This document shows, piece by piece, positions 1 to 8,458 of a stretch of DNA of 29,302 nt (positions within the stretch are counted from its first letter, which is position 1; every line of letters starts with the position of its first letter). The notes below the pieces were generated by a model. That model made no database searches. It saw nothing but the letters and a program-made list of their open reading frames with translations, and was not told the DNA's origin. Made by a program: the position numbers and the translations under genes. The stretch covers positions 194,711-224,012 of the forward strand of contig WELB01000211.1 in NCBI GenBank assembly GCA_009602725.1. Direction: 5' to 3'. The DNA is from Spirogloea muscicola. Taxonomy: Eukaryota > Streptophyta > Zygnematophyceae > Spirogloeales > Spirogloeaceae.

Positions 1-276
1 ATCAAGCCCGCCAGGGCATCGCGAAGGAGGTTGTGAATGCCCACCACTTCTGGTCCAGTGGGGCATCTCAGCATGTGAGTGGCGAGCACAGCACCCTCTG
101 CACGGAAGCCGCACTCGCACTGGCGCACCCCAATCAGGCGATTAGGTGGGAGGCCGAGGAAGAGTTGAAGCGATGTCCGAAAGGCCTCGGAGCTGATGCT
201 GAAGGCGTTGGCGACGGGGGAAGAGGTGATCCAGTCAGTGGCACCAGGTGTGGCCAGAGAAGTGAGTCTTGCCAAG
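1..276 (-). mobile_element. LINE (non-LTR retrotransposon) ORF2 fragment: region after the reverse transcriptase with zinc-knuckle
   Basis: The minus strand from about 268 downward encodes a stretch containing LFLGLPPNRLIGVRQCECG, then LATHMLRCP and HNLLRDALAG. The CxC...H...C spacing followed by a histidine and 'LRDAL' is the usual putative zinc-binding block downstream of reverse transcriptase in plant and algal LINE ORF2 proteins. The same block occurs at 7153-7347 with different residues (VRQCECG...AAHVLRCSHGG), which supports homology. Upstream, around 276-345, the frame is broken by a shift and a stop, so this copy is dead. The element runs off the left window edge. Recognition as LINE is by motif; the clade is not determined. 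Confidence 0.7.
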
Positions 277-344
277 CTCCTTGGATTGTTCTAAATCTCT
301 GGCAGCCTCCTCAACCTTCTGCGGCGTTCGTCTTCCACTGCCAG

Positions 345-477
345 AGCACGGCCCGCGCGCGAGTGGACGGCATGAGCTAGGGAGCGTTGAAGGGAAAGAA
401 TTGACAAAAGTTCGAAGGGGCCAAAAACGTGTAGCAGCTTTCTCGCTCATGCTGTCCACTCGCGCGCGGGCCGTGCT
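345..477. repeat. 32-bp inverted repeat (345-376 / 446-477)
   Basis: The sequence at 345-376 is the reverse complement of 446-477 with one mismatch, separated by 69 bases. The right arm belongs to the LINE 3' coding tail; the left arm is the same LINE segment in the opposite orientation. This fits two LINE pieces joined head to head or an inversion during insertion. Confidence 0.85.
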
Positions 478-725
478 AACGATGCTGCTTCCTGGTCTCG
501 TCTGCCTGCATCTTTTCCAGCTTCGAGCTACTCTGACCTGATGTTGCTCACCCGCGGGTATTGAGCTTCCTGTGGTTCCGTCGTGTCTAGTTGTCTATAT
601 GCCTAGCTAGTGTTTCCCTTCTTTAGGGCACCTGTTGTGGCTCTTTGGTTTTTGTCCATTCTTTTTTGGCTGGCTTCTGCCAGCCCCTCTTTCCTATGGG
701 CGAGCCCCTTCTTGAAGGGGCCTGA
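446..725 (+). mobile_element. LINE ORF2 3' end and 3' UTR
   Basis: The plus strand reads VHSRAGRA at 454-477 and ends SYSDLMLLTRGY then a stop at 562-564. This matches the C-terminal signature found in the other LINE tails of the window (H.RAGRA....SDL.LLTRGY-stop). About 105 bases after the stop comes the hairpin GGCTGGCTTCTGCCAGCC (668-685), then a 'gggcgagcccctt' segment. The same order of stop, about 100 bases, hairpin and 'gggcgagc' recurs at 1535 and 7451, so I take it as the element's 3' UTR. The reading frame upstream of 446 is broken. Confidence 0.7.
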
Positions 726-730
726 CGAAG

Positions 731-1253
731 CTATGTCAGAACGGGGGGAGGATGGATCCACTCAGTAGGTACGGTACGAGTGAGGAGCCTCAACTTCGAC
801 AGGAAGAAATGCGGAAAAGAAAATGCGGCTGCTGATATGAAAGAATCGGCTGTAAACTGCCAGCCAGATGCATACAGGTGTTCATGACGGAGCCTAAGGC
901 TAGGCAGACAGGGCGCCCTCAATACCCCGTGTCAGCAGTAGGAAGTCAGATGAGCTGAGGGGAGGAAGAGCAACCCCGCTGCGCAGACCAGAGGATGCTG
1001 CAAGGGCGCGACCAGCCCGGCGATGCAAAGCAATCGCCTGAGACCGCTGTAGGCAAATAGACAAACGCATTCGGTAGCAGGACACAAGACCCACAGGCAC
1101 CGAGCCACCGGGAAGGGCTGCACCCTGTTCACGGCGCCGCTGGTCAGCTTGAGAGGCCAGCAGCGAAAGCAATGAGGACCACCGACCCCCGTAACACCCA
1201 TGGATGTCCATGGCCAAGGTATCACCCGCCTGGTGGTCCTTGTACTTGCTCAA
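731..1253 (-). mobile_element. LINE ORF2 C-terminal tail(s), minus strand
   Basis: From 1253 down to about 905 the minus strand encodes RMRLSICLQRSQAIALHRRA, then GRALAASSG and SSSDFLLLTRG. This aligns with the plus-strand copy at 7800-7984 (RVSACLQRAQASALHQKAGR ... SDLYVLTRGY). A one-base loss just before the end destroys the usual TAT-TGA stop. The hairpin ggctgtaaactgccagcc lies about 50 bases further on (848-865), reading GGCTGGC...CAGCC on the minus strand. A second degraded tail (LRLLTR, then an indel) is visible near 765-800, so this stretch probably holds two overlapping insertions. Confidence 0.65.
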
Positions 1254-1503
1254 CTACTTCTGTTCGGCCACCTTCACGGCATAGCCGGTCTCAGAAGTAG
1301 TGGGGCCCTTTGTCCGGAAGCTGTCGGTTAGGACGACGTCCGCGAGGAGCCGTTTGCCACCGCCCAGGGGGAAAGGGGGGAAGGCGCGCGGTGCGCATGA
1401 AATTAAAGCGAGGCATATTCAAGCCAATGCATTGTTGGCAAAAGGTGGACGGTGGCTCCTGTTAGAGTCGAGGAAGCTTGTGCTCACTCGACCCCCCTAG
1501 CAT
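1254..1503. other. No gene seen; diverged repeat shared with 15568-15634
   Basis: Positions 1380-1445 resemble 15568-15634: both begin 'gaaggcgygcggygc' and share 'aagccaatrca' followed by 'ggcaaaag'. The short open frame here (1300-1500) has no recognisable protein. The stretch probably belongs to the surrounding retrotransposon debris. Confidence 0.4.
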
Positions 1504-1720
1504 CTCTGATCTGCGGCTGCTTAGCAGGGGTTACTGAGTGATTTGTAGCTGCTTTGTTTCTTTGTGTGCTTGTTTTTCTTATCCTCAATGGGCGAGCATT
1601 TTCTTCTTTTTCTTAGCGCTTTCCCTGGCCCCCTTCTCGTACTCTGTTCAATCTATTTTGGGCTGGCTTTTCCAGCCCCTATCCTCAATGGGCGAGCACT
1701 TTCTTCTCTCTAACTGGGTG
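1504..1720 (+). mobile_element. LINE 3' tail plus 3' UTR
   Basis: The segment reads ISDLRLLSRGY and stops at 1535-1537, the same terminal motif as the other LINE tails. The hairpin GGGCTGGCTTTTCCAGCCC lies at 1660-1678, followed by 'atcctcaatgggcgagcac'. The phrase 'cttatcctcaatgggcgagca' also occurs at about 1577, before the hairpin, so the 3' UTR contains an internal duplication or two nested ends. Confidence 0.6.
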
Positions 1721-1747
1721 TTTAGAGCAGGTTCTTTACAGGGTCCG

Positions 1748-1797
1748 GGCGGGTCAGCCCGCCGAGGGCCCGAGGGGGCCGGCTGCAGAGCCGGCCC
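1748..1797. repeat. Two adjacent GC-rich hairpins
   Basis: ggcggg-tcag-cccgcc (1748-1763) is followed by gggccggct-gcag-agccggccc (1776-1797). The second has a perfect 9-bp stem and a 4-base loop. They lie directly downstream of a LINE 3' end. No coding sequence is seen from 1800 to 2150; a short 'gtgaggcact' repeat sits near 1830-1850. Confidence 0.6.
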
Positions 1798-2158
1798 GAG
1801 GTGGCCGTTAAGCTAGTCGGGCAGGGTGTGAGGCACTGATGTGAGGCACTATCTCACACGTGTGATCTGCCTGCGTGTCACCCTGATGGTCCGGGCAAGA
1901 CGCCCTGGAAGCGACAGATGCTCCCCTGAGTGGGAGGCTTGAATGATATGAAGGCTAAATGGAAGGAGCTAATGTATAAATTCTGAGAGATACAGGGGTA
2001 CGGCGTTTGAGCGAGAGCCTGTGATTCTCATATCGAGTTCCAAGAAGTAGAAAGAATGCAATGGATGGGTGTGATTGGCCAGCCCATTTTGAGAAATAAA
2101 CTAGCTCGAGCGGGGCAGAAAAGCGCTAGAGCACCCATCGACTCAAGTGGCCACTGGG

Positions 2159-2182
2159 AGCTGGGCCGTGCACGGCCCAGCT
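2159..2182. repeat. Perfect 24-bp palindrome
   Basis: The sequence agctgggccgtg followed by cacggcccagct is its own exact reverse complement, with no spacer. It lies about 500 bases beyond the stop of the LRR gene. From 2183 to 2675 I see no gene I can defend. A minus-strand frame with a run of alanine codons (GCC/GCG, 2220-2245) has no recognisable protein. Confidence 0.85.
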
Positions 2183-2675
2183 AACTAGGTGTCACTTTGT
2201 CTTGCCAAAGCTGTCCCAGCGCCGCCGCCGCTGCCGCCGCTGCATTACACAGACTTGCTGGACGCCATAACTCGTATTTGCGCCTGCTCTTATCAATAAG
2301 GTGGGAGCGGGCAAAAAGAATGTGCGGCAAGGCTCCAGTATGGTGGAGCTTGACCTCCTATGCTGCAGATATAAGAAAACCATTGCCCACAATGTGGAGA
2401 ACCTTGCCGCTTAGAGCAGCAACATTGCTCCATGCATGAGTATCTGCTCAGCTCCTTGGTGTTCCCAAGTGCTTACCCATCCACTCGACTGCGCATTCGC
2501 TTGCTTCCGCTCATTGTTATCCATCAGTCTGGCACTCGCCCAGCCCAGGGCCATGCACCCGCACGCTCCTTGGAGATGGGACATGAGGACAGCACTCGAC
2601 CTGGCCAACAGCTTCGCGTTGTTGGGAACCGCGACTAGGTTCAGAAATGCTGCCAGTCCAAAGAGGAGCACAGCA

Positions 2676-4752
2676 TTAATTGTCAATTTGCACATCAATC
2701 TCGTGAACATGCAGACTTCCAAGTGTGCTCACTGCGCTTGCAAGCTTCTGCCTTGTGCATGGATCACAACCGTTGGCACAACTGTATCAACAGGTTACGT
2801 GCGGCCAAGCTCACCTCGTAGTGGCTGCAGAGCTCGTCCAGTCACCTCAGTCTGGCGCACATCCAAGAGTACCAGATTCTTGAGAGCTGCAATGAAGATG
2901 ATTCCAATAATGAAGCACAGTTGCTTGGTCTATGGTACAGCATTGCAACGAAGCCCCCCTTTGAAGCCCTGAAAATTCAAAAAGCAGGCTGCACGCTTAC
3001 CAAGTAAGTGAGAGACTGATGAAGGGTGGACAGGCGCTCTTGCCAAGCTAAGGTACTCCAATTTGCACAGTGGCCAGTTGCTCTCAGCCATTTCCTGAGC
3101 GTGCAGCTACTAAGAATAAGAAAACAGCAAATAAGCCAGACCTCAGTATACGACATCACTTTTGTACTTGCAAGTGACTCTTTTCTTTGAAAGTAGCCTT
3201 CTTGCCAACACACCCATGAGAGGATGCATATGTAAGGGACGACCTACATACAGCGTAACATAGTAAATCATAGCCAACACAAGATATGCTCCTGCAGCTT
3301 GCCTTGCCTTGTTCATATTGCCAGTTCCTCAGTCGCAAGCCGTATGTTGCAAACTCAATGAATGTGGTACCGATGGTTGTTCCAGATGCATTCAGCGCAA
3401 TGAGAGACGACATTCCTGAGATGAGAAGACTGGACTTTGTCATCCTGGTGACGTACTGGAAACAAGAACCTCATGTACTGCAGAAGTTGGAAGATGGAGT
3501 ACCAGAAAGAAAGCGTATGGCACTTGCTTCATCGACTTGTACTGCATTCTCCAGGTCCAGGCACCTCAACTTGGGAAGAGCTGCATGAGCCAAAGCCTTA
3601 GTCATTAGTCACTGGGAGCAGCAGCATCTCTGCATGATGCTTGCTAAGAGGCTTACTGAGAGTGATACCCCATGCATTGCAACAATCAGAGACTCCTCAG
3701 GGCCTCTTGCCTGCCACATGCTCCAGCTGACTGCCTCGTACGTTGCTGCAGCTACGTATCCTTAAGCATTCTAAGGCTCTGAGAGCTGCCCCCGAAGGTA
3801 CACAAAAAGAAGTGATAGGGGATATATTTCAGGATGTATGACGTAAGCAGTGACATTTGTCATGGAATGGCTACAGTAGCTTGGGCATATCATTTACTAT
3901 CATATCCCACATCAAAGTGAAGCAGTGGCTGCGTGTTGTATGCGCCAATACTGCAACTACTGAGCGAGTGACCATCAAATGTACCAGCAACAGGCGCGAG
4001 GTCCTCCAGCCAAGCGCAGTTGCTCAGGTCCAGCCTTATCAAAGAATCTGCATGGTGACAGGTCTGCTTTGGTGACACCGGGAGCTAGATTGGCAAATGG
4101 CAAGGCAATGTAAGGCAAAGCAAGGCATGACAAGGCCAGCTGCCAGTGGCCTTCAGAAGGATTGCGTGCTCAGATCTGTCCGCCTAGCAAGTACAGCTGC
4201 GGCAAGGAGCAGAGAAGAATATATAATATCTGCTATTATAAAAAATATTCCATGACAGGGAATGAGCACCTGAGAAGATGGCCAAACGGTGTAGCTTAAA
4301 TCCGCTCATGCCCTGCACCTCTGCCATGCCGCCACCACATAGAACCGCTGGCATGGCGACTTCAGACGGTCAAGACCTTCTGTGGACACCAAGTCTTACA
4401 GCAGACCTTGCAATCTGCATGGTCAGGAGTGTGGAGTCCAGCTACTTGAGCAGCTGCAGCTGAACCTTTAAGCTAGGCTCCCATGACTGGCGGCTAATAA
4501 CAATTTAACAGGCGTAGTGGATGAAAGCGCAGGTTATTGAGCATGCTCACTGGACAGCGCCAGCTCCCGGGGCCGCCAGAAAGCCGCGGCGAAGGCGCGC
4601 AGCTCCGCCAGGCCGGCGTCCCGCAGGAAGAGGCGGTGGATCTCCTCGGCGACCTCCAGCGGCAGCCGCCGCAGGCGCCGCGGCGGCTGCCGGGCCAGCG
4701 ACGCCGCGACGGCGGCCATGGCCAGGCGCGCGAGCGACGGGACCTCCCGCAT
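2676..4752 (-). CDS. Leucine-rich-repeat protein (RNI-like), multi-exon
   Basis: Probable exons, in transcript order: 4551-4752 (start ATG at 4752), 3985-4047, 3543-3580, 3371-3455, an unresolved junction, 3001-3094, 2815-2886, 2676-2731 (stop TAA). The first exon encodes LARLAMAAVAASLARQPPRR and an AEEIHRLF helix, like the helical cap before LRRs in plant RNI-type proteins. Later exons each carry LRR pieces: SLIRLDLSNCAWLEDLAPVA, LPKLRCLDLENA, GMSSLIALNASGTTIG, LCKLEYLSLARA, ALKNLVLLDVRQTEVTGRAL and TLGSLHVHEID. Exon 2815-2886 is exactly 72 bases, one 24-residue repeat. Phases agree everywhere except between 3371 and 3094, where a small exon of length 3n+2 seems to be missing from my reading. 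Such LRRs bind other proteins; the partner is unknown. No F-box was recognised. Confidence 0.7.
4092..4136. repeat. Short ggcaa-type simple repeat in an intron
   Basis: A run of imperfect 'ggcaa/ggcaat/ggcaaagcaa' units lies in the first intron of the LRR gene. Confidence 0.5.
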
Positions 4753-4838
4753 GTCACGTCTTCACGTCACGGGCTCTCGGCGGCCGGTGGCCGGCTCGAC
4801 CTGCGCCGCGGGAGGCAGACGGCCGCTACGCAGGCGCC

Positions 4839-4967
4839 ATGCCTCGCTTCTCCGCCTTCGCTGCGACGGGCATGGACCTGCTGGCCCACGCAGAGCGCCG
4901 CGAGATCGGCATGGCTGCGACGCAGCCGACAGTCGCCGCCACTGCGTCGGAGCGGCAATGCCTCCAA
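4839..4967 (+). CDS. Possible orphan first exon, divergent to the LRR gene
   Basis: In the GC-rich stretch upstream of the LRR start, the plus strand has an ATG at 4839. The 43-codon frame begins MPRFSAFAATGMDLLAHAER and ends at a good donor (CAA|GTGAGG, 4968). It looks like the GC-rich first exons of the other genes here, so it could be the start of a divergently transcribed gene. No continuation is recognisable, because rRNA-derived and repeat sequence follows immediately. The alternative is non-coding GC-rich promoter sequence. No family is recognised. Confidence 0.25.
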
Positions 4968-5036
4968 GTGAGGTTAGGTGCACCACAACGCCATGCATAA
5001 CTGGTCGTAACCGGAAGCGACTTTTTCTCTTGCTCC

Positions 5037-5290
5037 TTTGTACCATCCACCTTCCTCCAACATATCGCTGGCAGTTTCTTGTAAGTACAGCATTGTTTTG
5101 CTTTGCTTAGTAGTACAAGACGAGGGTTGCGCTCGCTCTAGGACTTGATACAACATCTCACGACACGAGCTGCATGGCTGTCGTCAAAGCTGACGACAGC
5201 CATGCAGCACCTGTACGAAATTGTTATGCCGTACGTCAAATACAAGCGACTTCGTATGTCAAGGACTGGGAAAGGTTTTAACTGCAATGC
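5037..5290 (-). pseudogene. Fragment of bacterial/organelle-type small-subunit rRNA (probable NUMT)
   Basis: The plus strand carries the reverse complement of several universal 16S segments in the right order. These are catccaccttcctcc (5044-5058), 'ctggcagtttctt' (5068-5080), gagggttgcgctcg (5122-5135), caacatctcacgacacgagctg (5151-5172), gacgacagccatgcagcacctgt (5192-5214), and a weaker match 'tatgtcaagg..tggg.aaggtt' (5253-5277). They correspond to roughly positions 960-1200 of Escherichia coli 16S rRNA, with rRNA sense on the minus strand. The sequence is clearly diverged, more than expected of a chloroplast gene, so a mitochondrial origin is the better guess. It is interrupted by a fold-back duplication (5173-5192) and stops abruptly, so it is not a working gene. 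Transfer of organelle DNA to the nucleus is well known; which organelle is inference. Confidence 0.7.
5169..5208. repeat. Perfect 17-bp hairpin inside the rRNA fragment
   Basis: The arm gctgcatggctgtcgtc (5169-5185) is repeated inverted as gacgacagccatgcagc (5192-5208), with a 6-base loop. Normal SSU rRNA has this segment once; here about 20 bases are duplicated in inverted orientation at the conserved AGCT site. Confidence 0.9.
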
Positions 5291-5359
5291 CATTATCCAT
5301 CCCTCAATTTTACATCATACGGATGGATGCAAAGGACCAGAGAAGCAGAGAGAAAGTCG

Positions 5360-5490
5360 CTTCCAGTAGAGGGCGACGCCTGTGCGATGCCAGCCCAGAG
5401 ACGAACAAAGAGAAACAGCTCTTCCAATGTAAGGCAACGGCTGTGAGAGGCCAGCCGAAAGGAATGTACAAGGAGCAGAGGGACTCGGTG
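5360..5490 (-). repeat. Two tandem copies of the dispersed hairpin repeat (LINE 3' end)
   Basis: On the minus strand the unit reads CCTTGTACATTCCTTTCGGC, then TGGCCTCTCACAGCC (hairpin 5439-5456), then a 'cattggaagagc' element. A second, more diverged unit with GGGCTGGCATCGCACAGGC follows (5379-5398). The same unit occurs at least a dozen times in this window. Confidence 0.7.
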
Positions 5491-5546
5491 CACTGAGCCC
5501 GCCTTTTCCGACGACAACCCAGCACGACAAAGGAAGTCCACCTGGC

Positions 5547-7151
5547 CTTCCGTGACGTTCTTATAGACTCCCCCTTGTCTTGCTACCAGTCTGCGCTGGC
5601 CATCCGCAGCCACGGTCCCATTAGATTCTTCCAGTAGCGGGCTATATGTGGCCAGCCCAGAGAAAGAATGTTCCAAGGGGCTAGAAACGAGGAACCACCG
5701 CCATGGGGTTCCAGTATTGGTAGTGATTGCAGTAGTCCTTCTTGCAGGTACTTGTCCCACGAGCTTTCGCTGGCTGCCTTTGTTGACACAGTGCTTGCAA
5801 GCACAAAGGATTTCTCACGTTGATGACAGATCAAGACTCCTAGGTTGTAGCATCCTCTCTACCTGCATCATCTCTACTTTGCTATCCTAGACTCCGCACA
5901 CGAGCTGTCTGTGCAAAGCATCCTCAGTCAAGTCTTGCAACACATAAGAGAAAAGTCCAAAACGAAAGAATCTTCAGCAAATGTCTCTAAGGTATGTCGT
6001 CAAAGCTCAGAAGACAGGCGAAGCAACTTCCAGCACGATCTGTACGTAGATTGTCAACTATGGTGTGGAGTCATGAAGTTCCAAACAGGAGCGGGTAGAA
6101 GCAACAGCGGCCAGTGCTCCAATGCTGCAATAAAGGAGGAGAGCATAAGCTGAACATTGATTGGCAGCACGCACGATTCGCTTGGTACAATCTATACAGT
6201 TGCTGCATCAATGACAGGGGTAGATCAAGTACATGATAGGCACACCACAGACTTGACCAATTTCTGCAGCTTACCACTGCCAGTAAAGCTCCCCAACGTA
6301 TCTTCTCAAAGAAGGCAAAGGAGATGGGCTTTGCATGAGGATCATGTCCTCTCAAGAAGCCTCTGCAAGAAAGCATCCAAATTTTCCTTTAATAATGGGC
6401 AGCGTCCAGCGTAGATACATTCTCTGTGGCGGTGTTAGTTTAGGTGCATGCAACTCAGAAGGCAGAAGCTGAGGTTCCTGATCCGCATGATACAGTGCAA
6501 CCAAGTGCTTACATGAAGGACACTGACACAATAGGAGCAGTACGCGTGTCGTAGATAGCAATCAGGCCGTCAGCGGAGGCATCACCAGTCCTTGCATTCA
6601 CGGCCAGCCGCTGCCCTGTCGGATCCCAGGCCATGCGTTCAATGCCGATCCTGCAGACAGCACCGGAGATTGAGTATGACATCTGCAGTCCAACACAATC
6701 GACTCGGAAGAGACTTATGTTGCTATGGTTATGTAAGAGATAGGTGGTGTACATACTGATGAGCAGAGGCAGCAGGTCCCGCCACGGCGTCAAGCTCCGG
6801 TAGGTCAACAGGGATCAGGGTTGCATCTAGCAAATGACGCATGAAGCCAAAAACCAGTTTAGTCGTCAGCTGAAGGATGGCTTCATACTGTTCTGACGCT
6901 TTATAGACTAACAAAGAAACACCACAACTAGCGATCTCCTCGATCTGCATTTTGGAGGCTTCGTAGGAACATTGCTTCTTTGAGAGCCACTGCTATTACA
7001 AAGATCTCTACATTTTGCAGATGAGCATCTGCATCTGTCACCTAAGGAGGGTGGCTGTCCTGCCAGATGGATAGCAGCCAGCGTTGTTGCATTTTCAAAT
7101 GCAGCTAAAATCACCTTGCCACCGGAGCTCCACCTTGCACTCTGCCCAATA
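5547..7151. repeat. Segmental duplication, copy A (partner 8459-10008)
   Basis: From 'cttatagactcc' at about 5553 to the N at 7152, this stretch matches 8466-10008 with scattered substitutions and small indels. It covers the ALADIN 3' exons 7-11, their introns and about 500 bases of downstream flank. Similarity starts near 5547/8459. It ends at 7151/10008, where copy A meets a single N. Confidence 0.85.
6071..7141 (-). pseudogene. Partial second copy of ALADIN (last five exons)
   Basis: Exons 7042-7141, 6757-6826, 6513-6650, 6275-6362 and 6071-6124 have exactly the same lengths (100, 70, 138, 88 and 54 bases) as the last five exons of the complete gene at 8944-10002. All splice sites and the stop codon are intact. 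The protein has only a few conservative changes, for example DPTGQ for DPSGQ, DTRTAPIVSVSF for DARTAPIISVSF, and HAKPISFAFF for YAKPISFNFF. Everything upstream is missing: the copy ends at an N (7152), beyond which LINE sequence begins. Either it is a 5'-truncated paralogue without promoter, or a complete second copy whose 5' part lies in a hidden assembly gap, or a second allele placed in tandem by mistake. Intact splice sites argue against a long-dead pseudogene. Confidence 0.7.
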
Positions 7152-7152
7152 N
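7152..7152. other. Single N at a sequence-context break
   Basis: Left of this base the sequence is ALADIN intron (matching 10003-10008); right of it is LINE coding sequence on the minus strand. The break coincides exactly with the N, as expected for a gap shortened to one base. Confidence 0.8.
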
Positions 7153-7347
7153 TCGCGGAGGCGGTCGTGGGCCGCTGTCCGCTCTCCGCCGTGGGAACAG
7201 CGCAGAACATGAGCAGCCAGCTCTCCAGGCTCGGTCCCGCGCTCGCCACACTCACATTGACGCACACCCTGGAGACATGGCGGCAGTAGGCCCAGGAGCC
7301 GGTGGACGGCACTTCGGAATACCTCGTCCGGGAGGGTGAGGGCGTCA
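7153..7347 (-). mobile_element. LINE ORF2 fragment with zinc-knuckle (inverted part)
   Basis: The minus strand reads LPDEVFRSAVHRLLGLLPP, then GVRQCECGERG, AAHVLRCSHGGERTAAHDRL. This is the same post-reverse-transcriptase block as at 1-276, with the C.C...H...C pattern. At about 7347 it meets, in the opposite orientation, the LINE 3' tail that starts 'ccagaaagctgggcgagctc'. Its left end is at the N. Confidence 0.75.
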
Positions 7348-7605
7348 CCAGAAAGCTGGGCGAGCTCTAGTAGGTGGCAGAAGGGCTCCGTTCTTGGCAT
7401 CTAGTATTCATGCATCGAGTAGTAACCTTCATGTTTTGACCCGTGGTTATTGAGCTGGTCAATCTGCTGTAGGTTATGTAGATCTTTAGATGTGCTTGCC
7501 TTTGTACCTGGCCATTTGGCCTCCATCTCTTTCTAATACACGGTCTTTTCTTTCGGCTGGCTTTGCCAGCCCCTCTTCTCTATATAAAGGCCCAGCATCA
7601 ACACA
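7348..7605 (+). mobile_element. LINE 3' tail and 3' UTR, first of two direct copies
   Basis: Positions 7348-7545 are nearly identical to 7879-8079 and carry the end of ORF2 (stop at 7451-7453, after VLTRGY in the intact copy). The 3' UTR includes the hairpin GGCTGGCTTTGCCAGCC at 7555-7571 and ends in 'ctctatataaagg'. Confidence 0.75.
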
Positions 7606-8099
7606 CATTGCTGGGCACGCAGTGGGTGGAGCAGAACAAAGAAAACTGCGGCATTACTCCGATTACCCCCAATGCGATCAACTCCTGCCAGCTGCAATCG
7701 ACATCTTCGGCTGTCTGGGTCCTCGCTTCCACCCTTTGCTTCAAAACATTGCCAATCTAGGCTACACTCGACGCGCAGATGTGTTTCCGGCTGAGATGGG
7801 CTTGCCAGCTGCATATCTGTCGCTCTTGCGACGACGAGTTTCGGCCTGTTTGCAGCGTGCTCAGGCTAGTGCCTTGCACCAGAAAGCTGGGCGAGCTCTA
7901 GTAGGTGGTAGAAGGGCTCCGTTCCTGGCATCTAGTATTCATACATCGAGTAGTGACCTTTATGTTTTGACCCGTGGTTATTGAGCGGGTCAATCTGCTG
8001 TAGCTTATGTAGATCTTTAGATGTGCTTGCCTTTGTACCTGGCAATTTGGCCTACATCTCTTTCTAATACACGGTCTTCATCTATGGGCGAGCACTTTC
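7606..8099 (+). mobile_element. LINE ORF2 C-terminal end, second direct copy
   Basis: Open frame from about 7625 to the stop at 7982-7984. It encodes LPAAIDIFGCLGPRFHPLLQ, RRRVSACLQRAQASALHQKA and SSDLYVLTRGY. This is the longest uninterrupted piece of the ORF2 C-terminus in the window and the best reference for the family. The 3' UTR repeats that of 7453-7545 and ends 'atgggcgagcactttct', directly joined to another tail. Confidence 0.75.
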
Positions 8100-8420
8100 T
8101 TGACTAGAGGTTACTGAGCGTTCCCTGGCTGATATCTTAGTCCTAGTCCTTCGCACTCCGGCTCCTTCAGACCTTGTCCATTCCTTTGGGTGGCCTTTCC
8201 CAGCCACCAGTCTATCTGGCCGCGCTTTCTATCCTTCGGCGGCCCTTTGTGATGTACATCTGTCAACGTGCTTGCTGTTGTACTTGGCCACTCGGGCCCT
8301 CCATCACTCATTACACATGCCGCTTTCCTTTCAGACCTTGCACATTGCTTTGGGCTGGCCTCTCACAGCCACTGCCTTTGAATGGAAGAGCCGTTTCATC
8401 AGCGATACCAACTGAGGCGA
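8100..8420 (+). mobile_element. Nested LINE 3' tail and hairpin units
   Basis: Immediately after the previous element's 3' end comes LTRGY-stop (8100-8117), with no coding sequence before it. Two hairpin units follow: a weak one at 8188-8205 (gggtggcctttcccagcc) and a clear one at 8352-8370 (GGGCTGGCCTCTCACAGCC). Each is preceded by 'ccttgtccatt' or 'ccttgcacatt'. The stretch is a pile-up of truncated 3' ends. Confidence 0.6.
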
Positions 8421-8458
8421 AGTTGCACCACAACACCAACCACAGCTAGTAATCTTCG

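Noticed and set aside
696-725. ccccttcttgaagggg hairpin as a bacterial-type terminator
   Set aside because: The context is a LINE 3' UTR in a eukaryotic genome, with no operon and no T tract after it.
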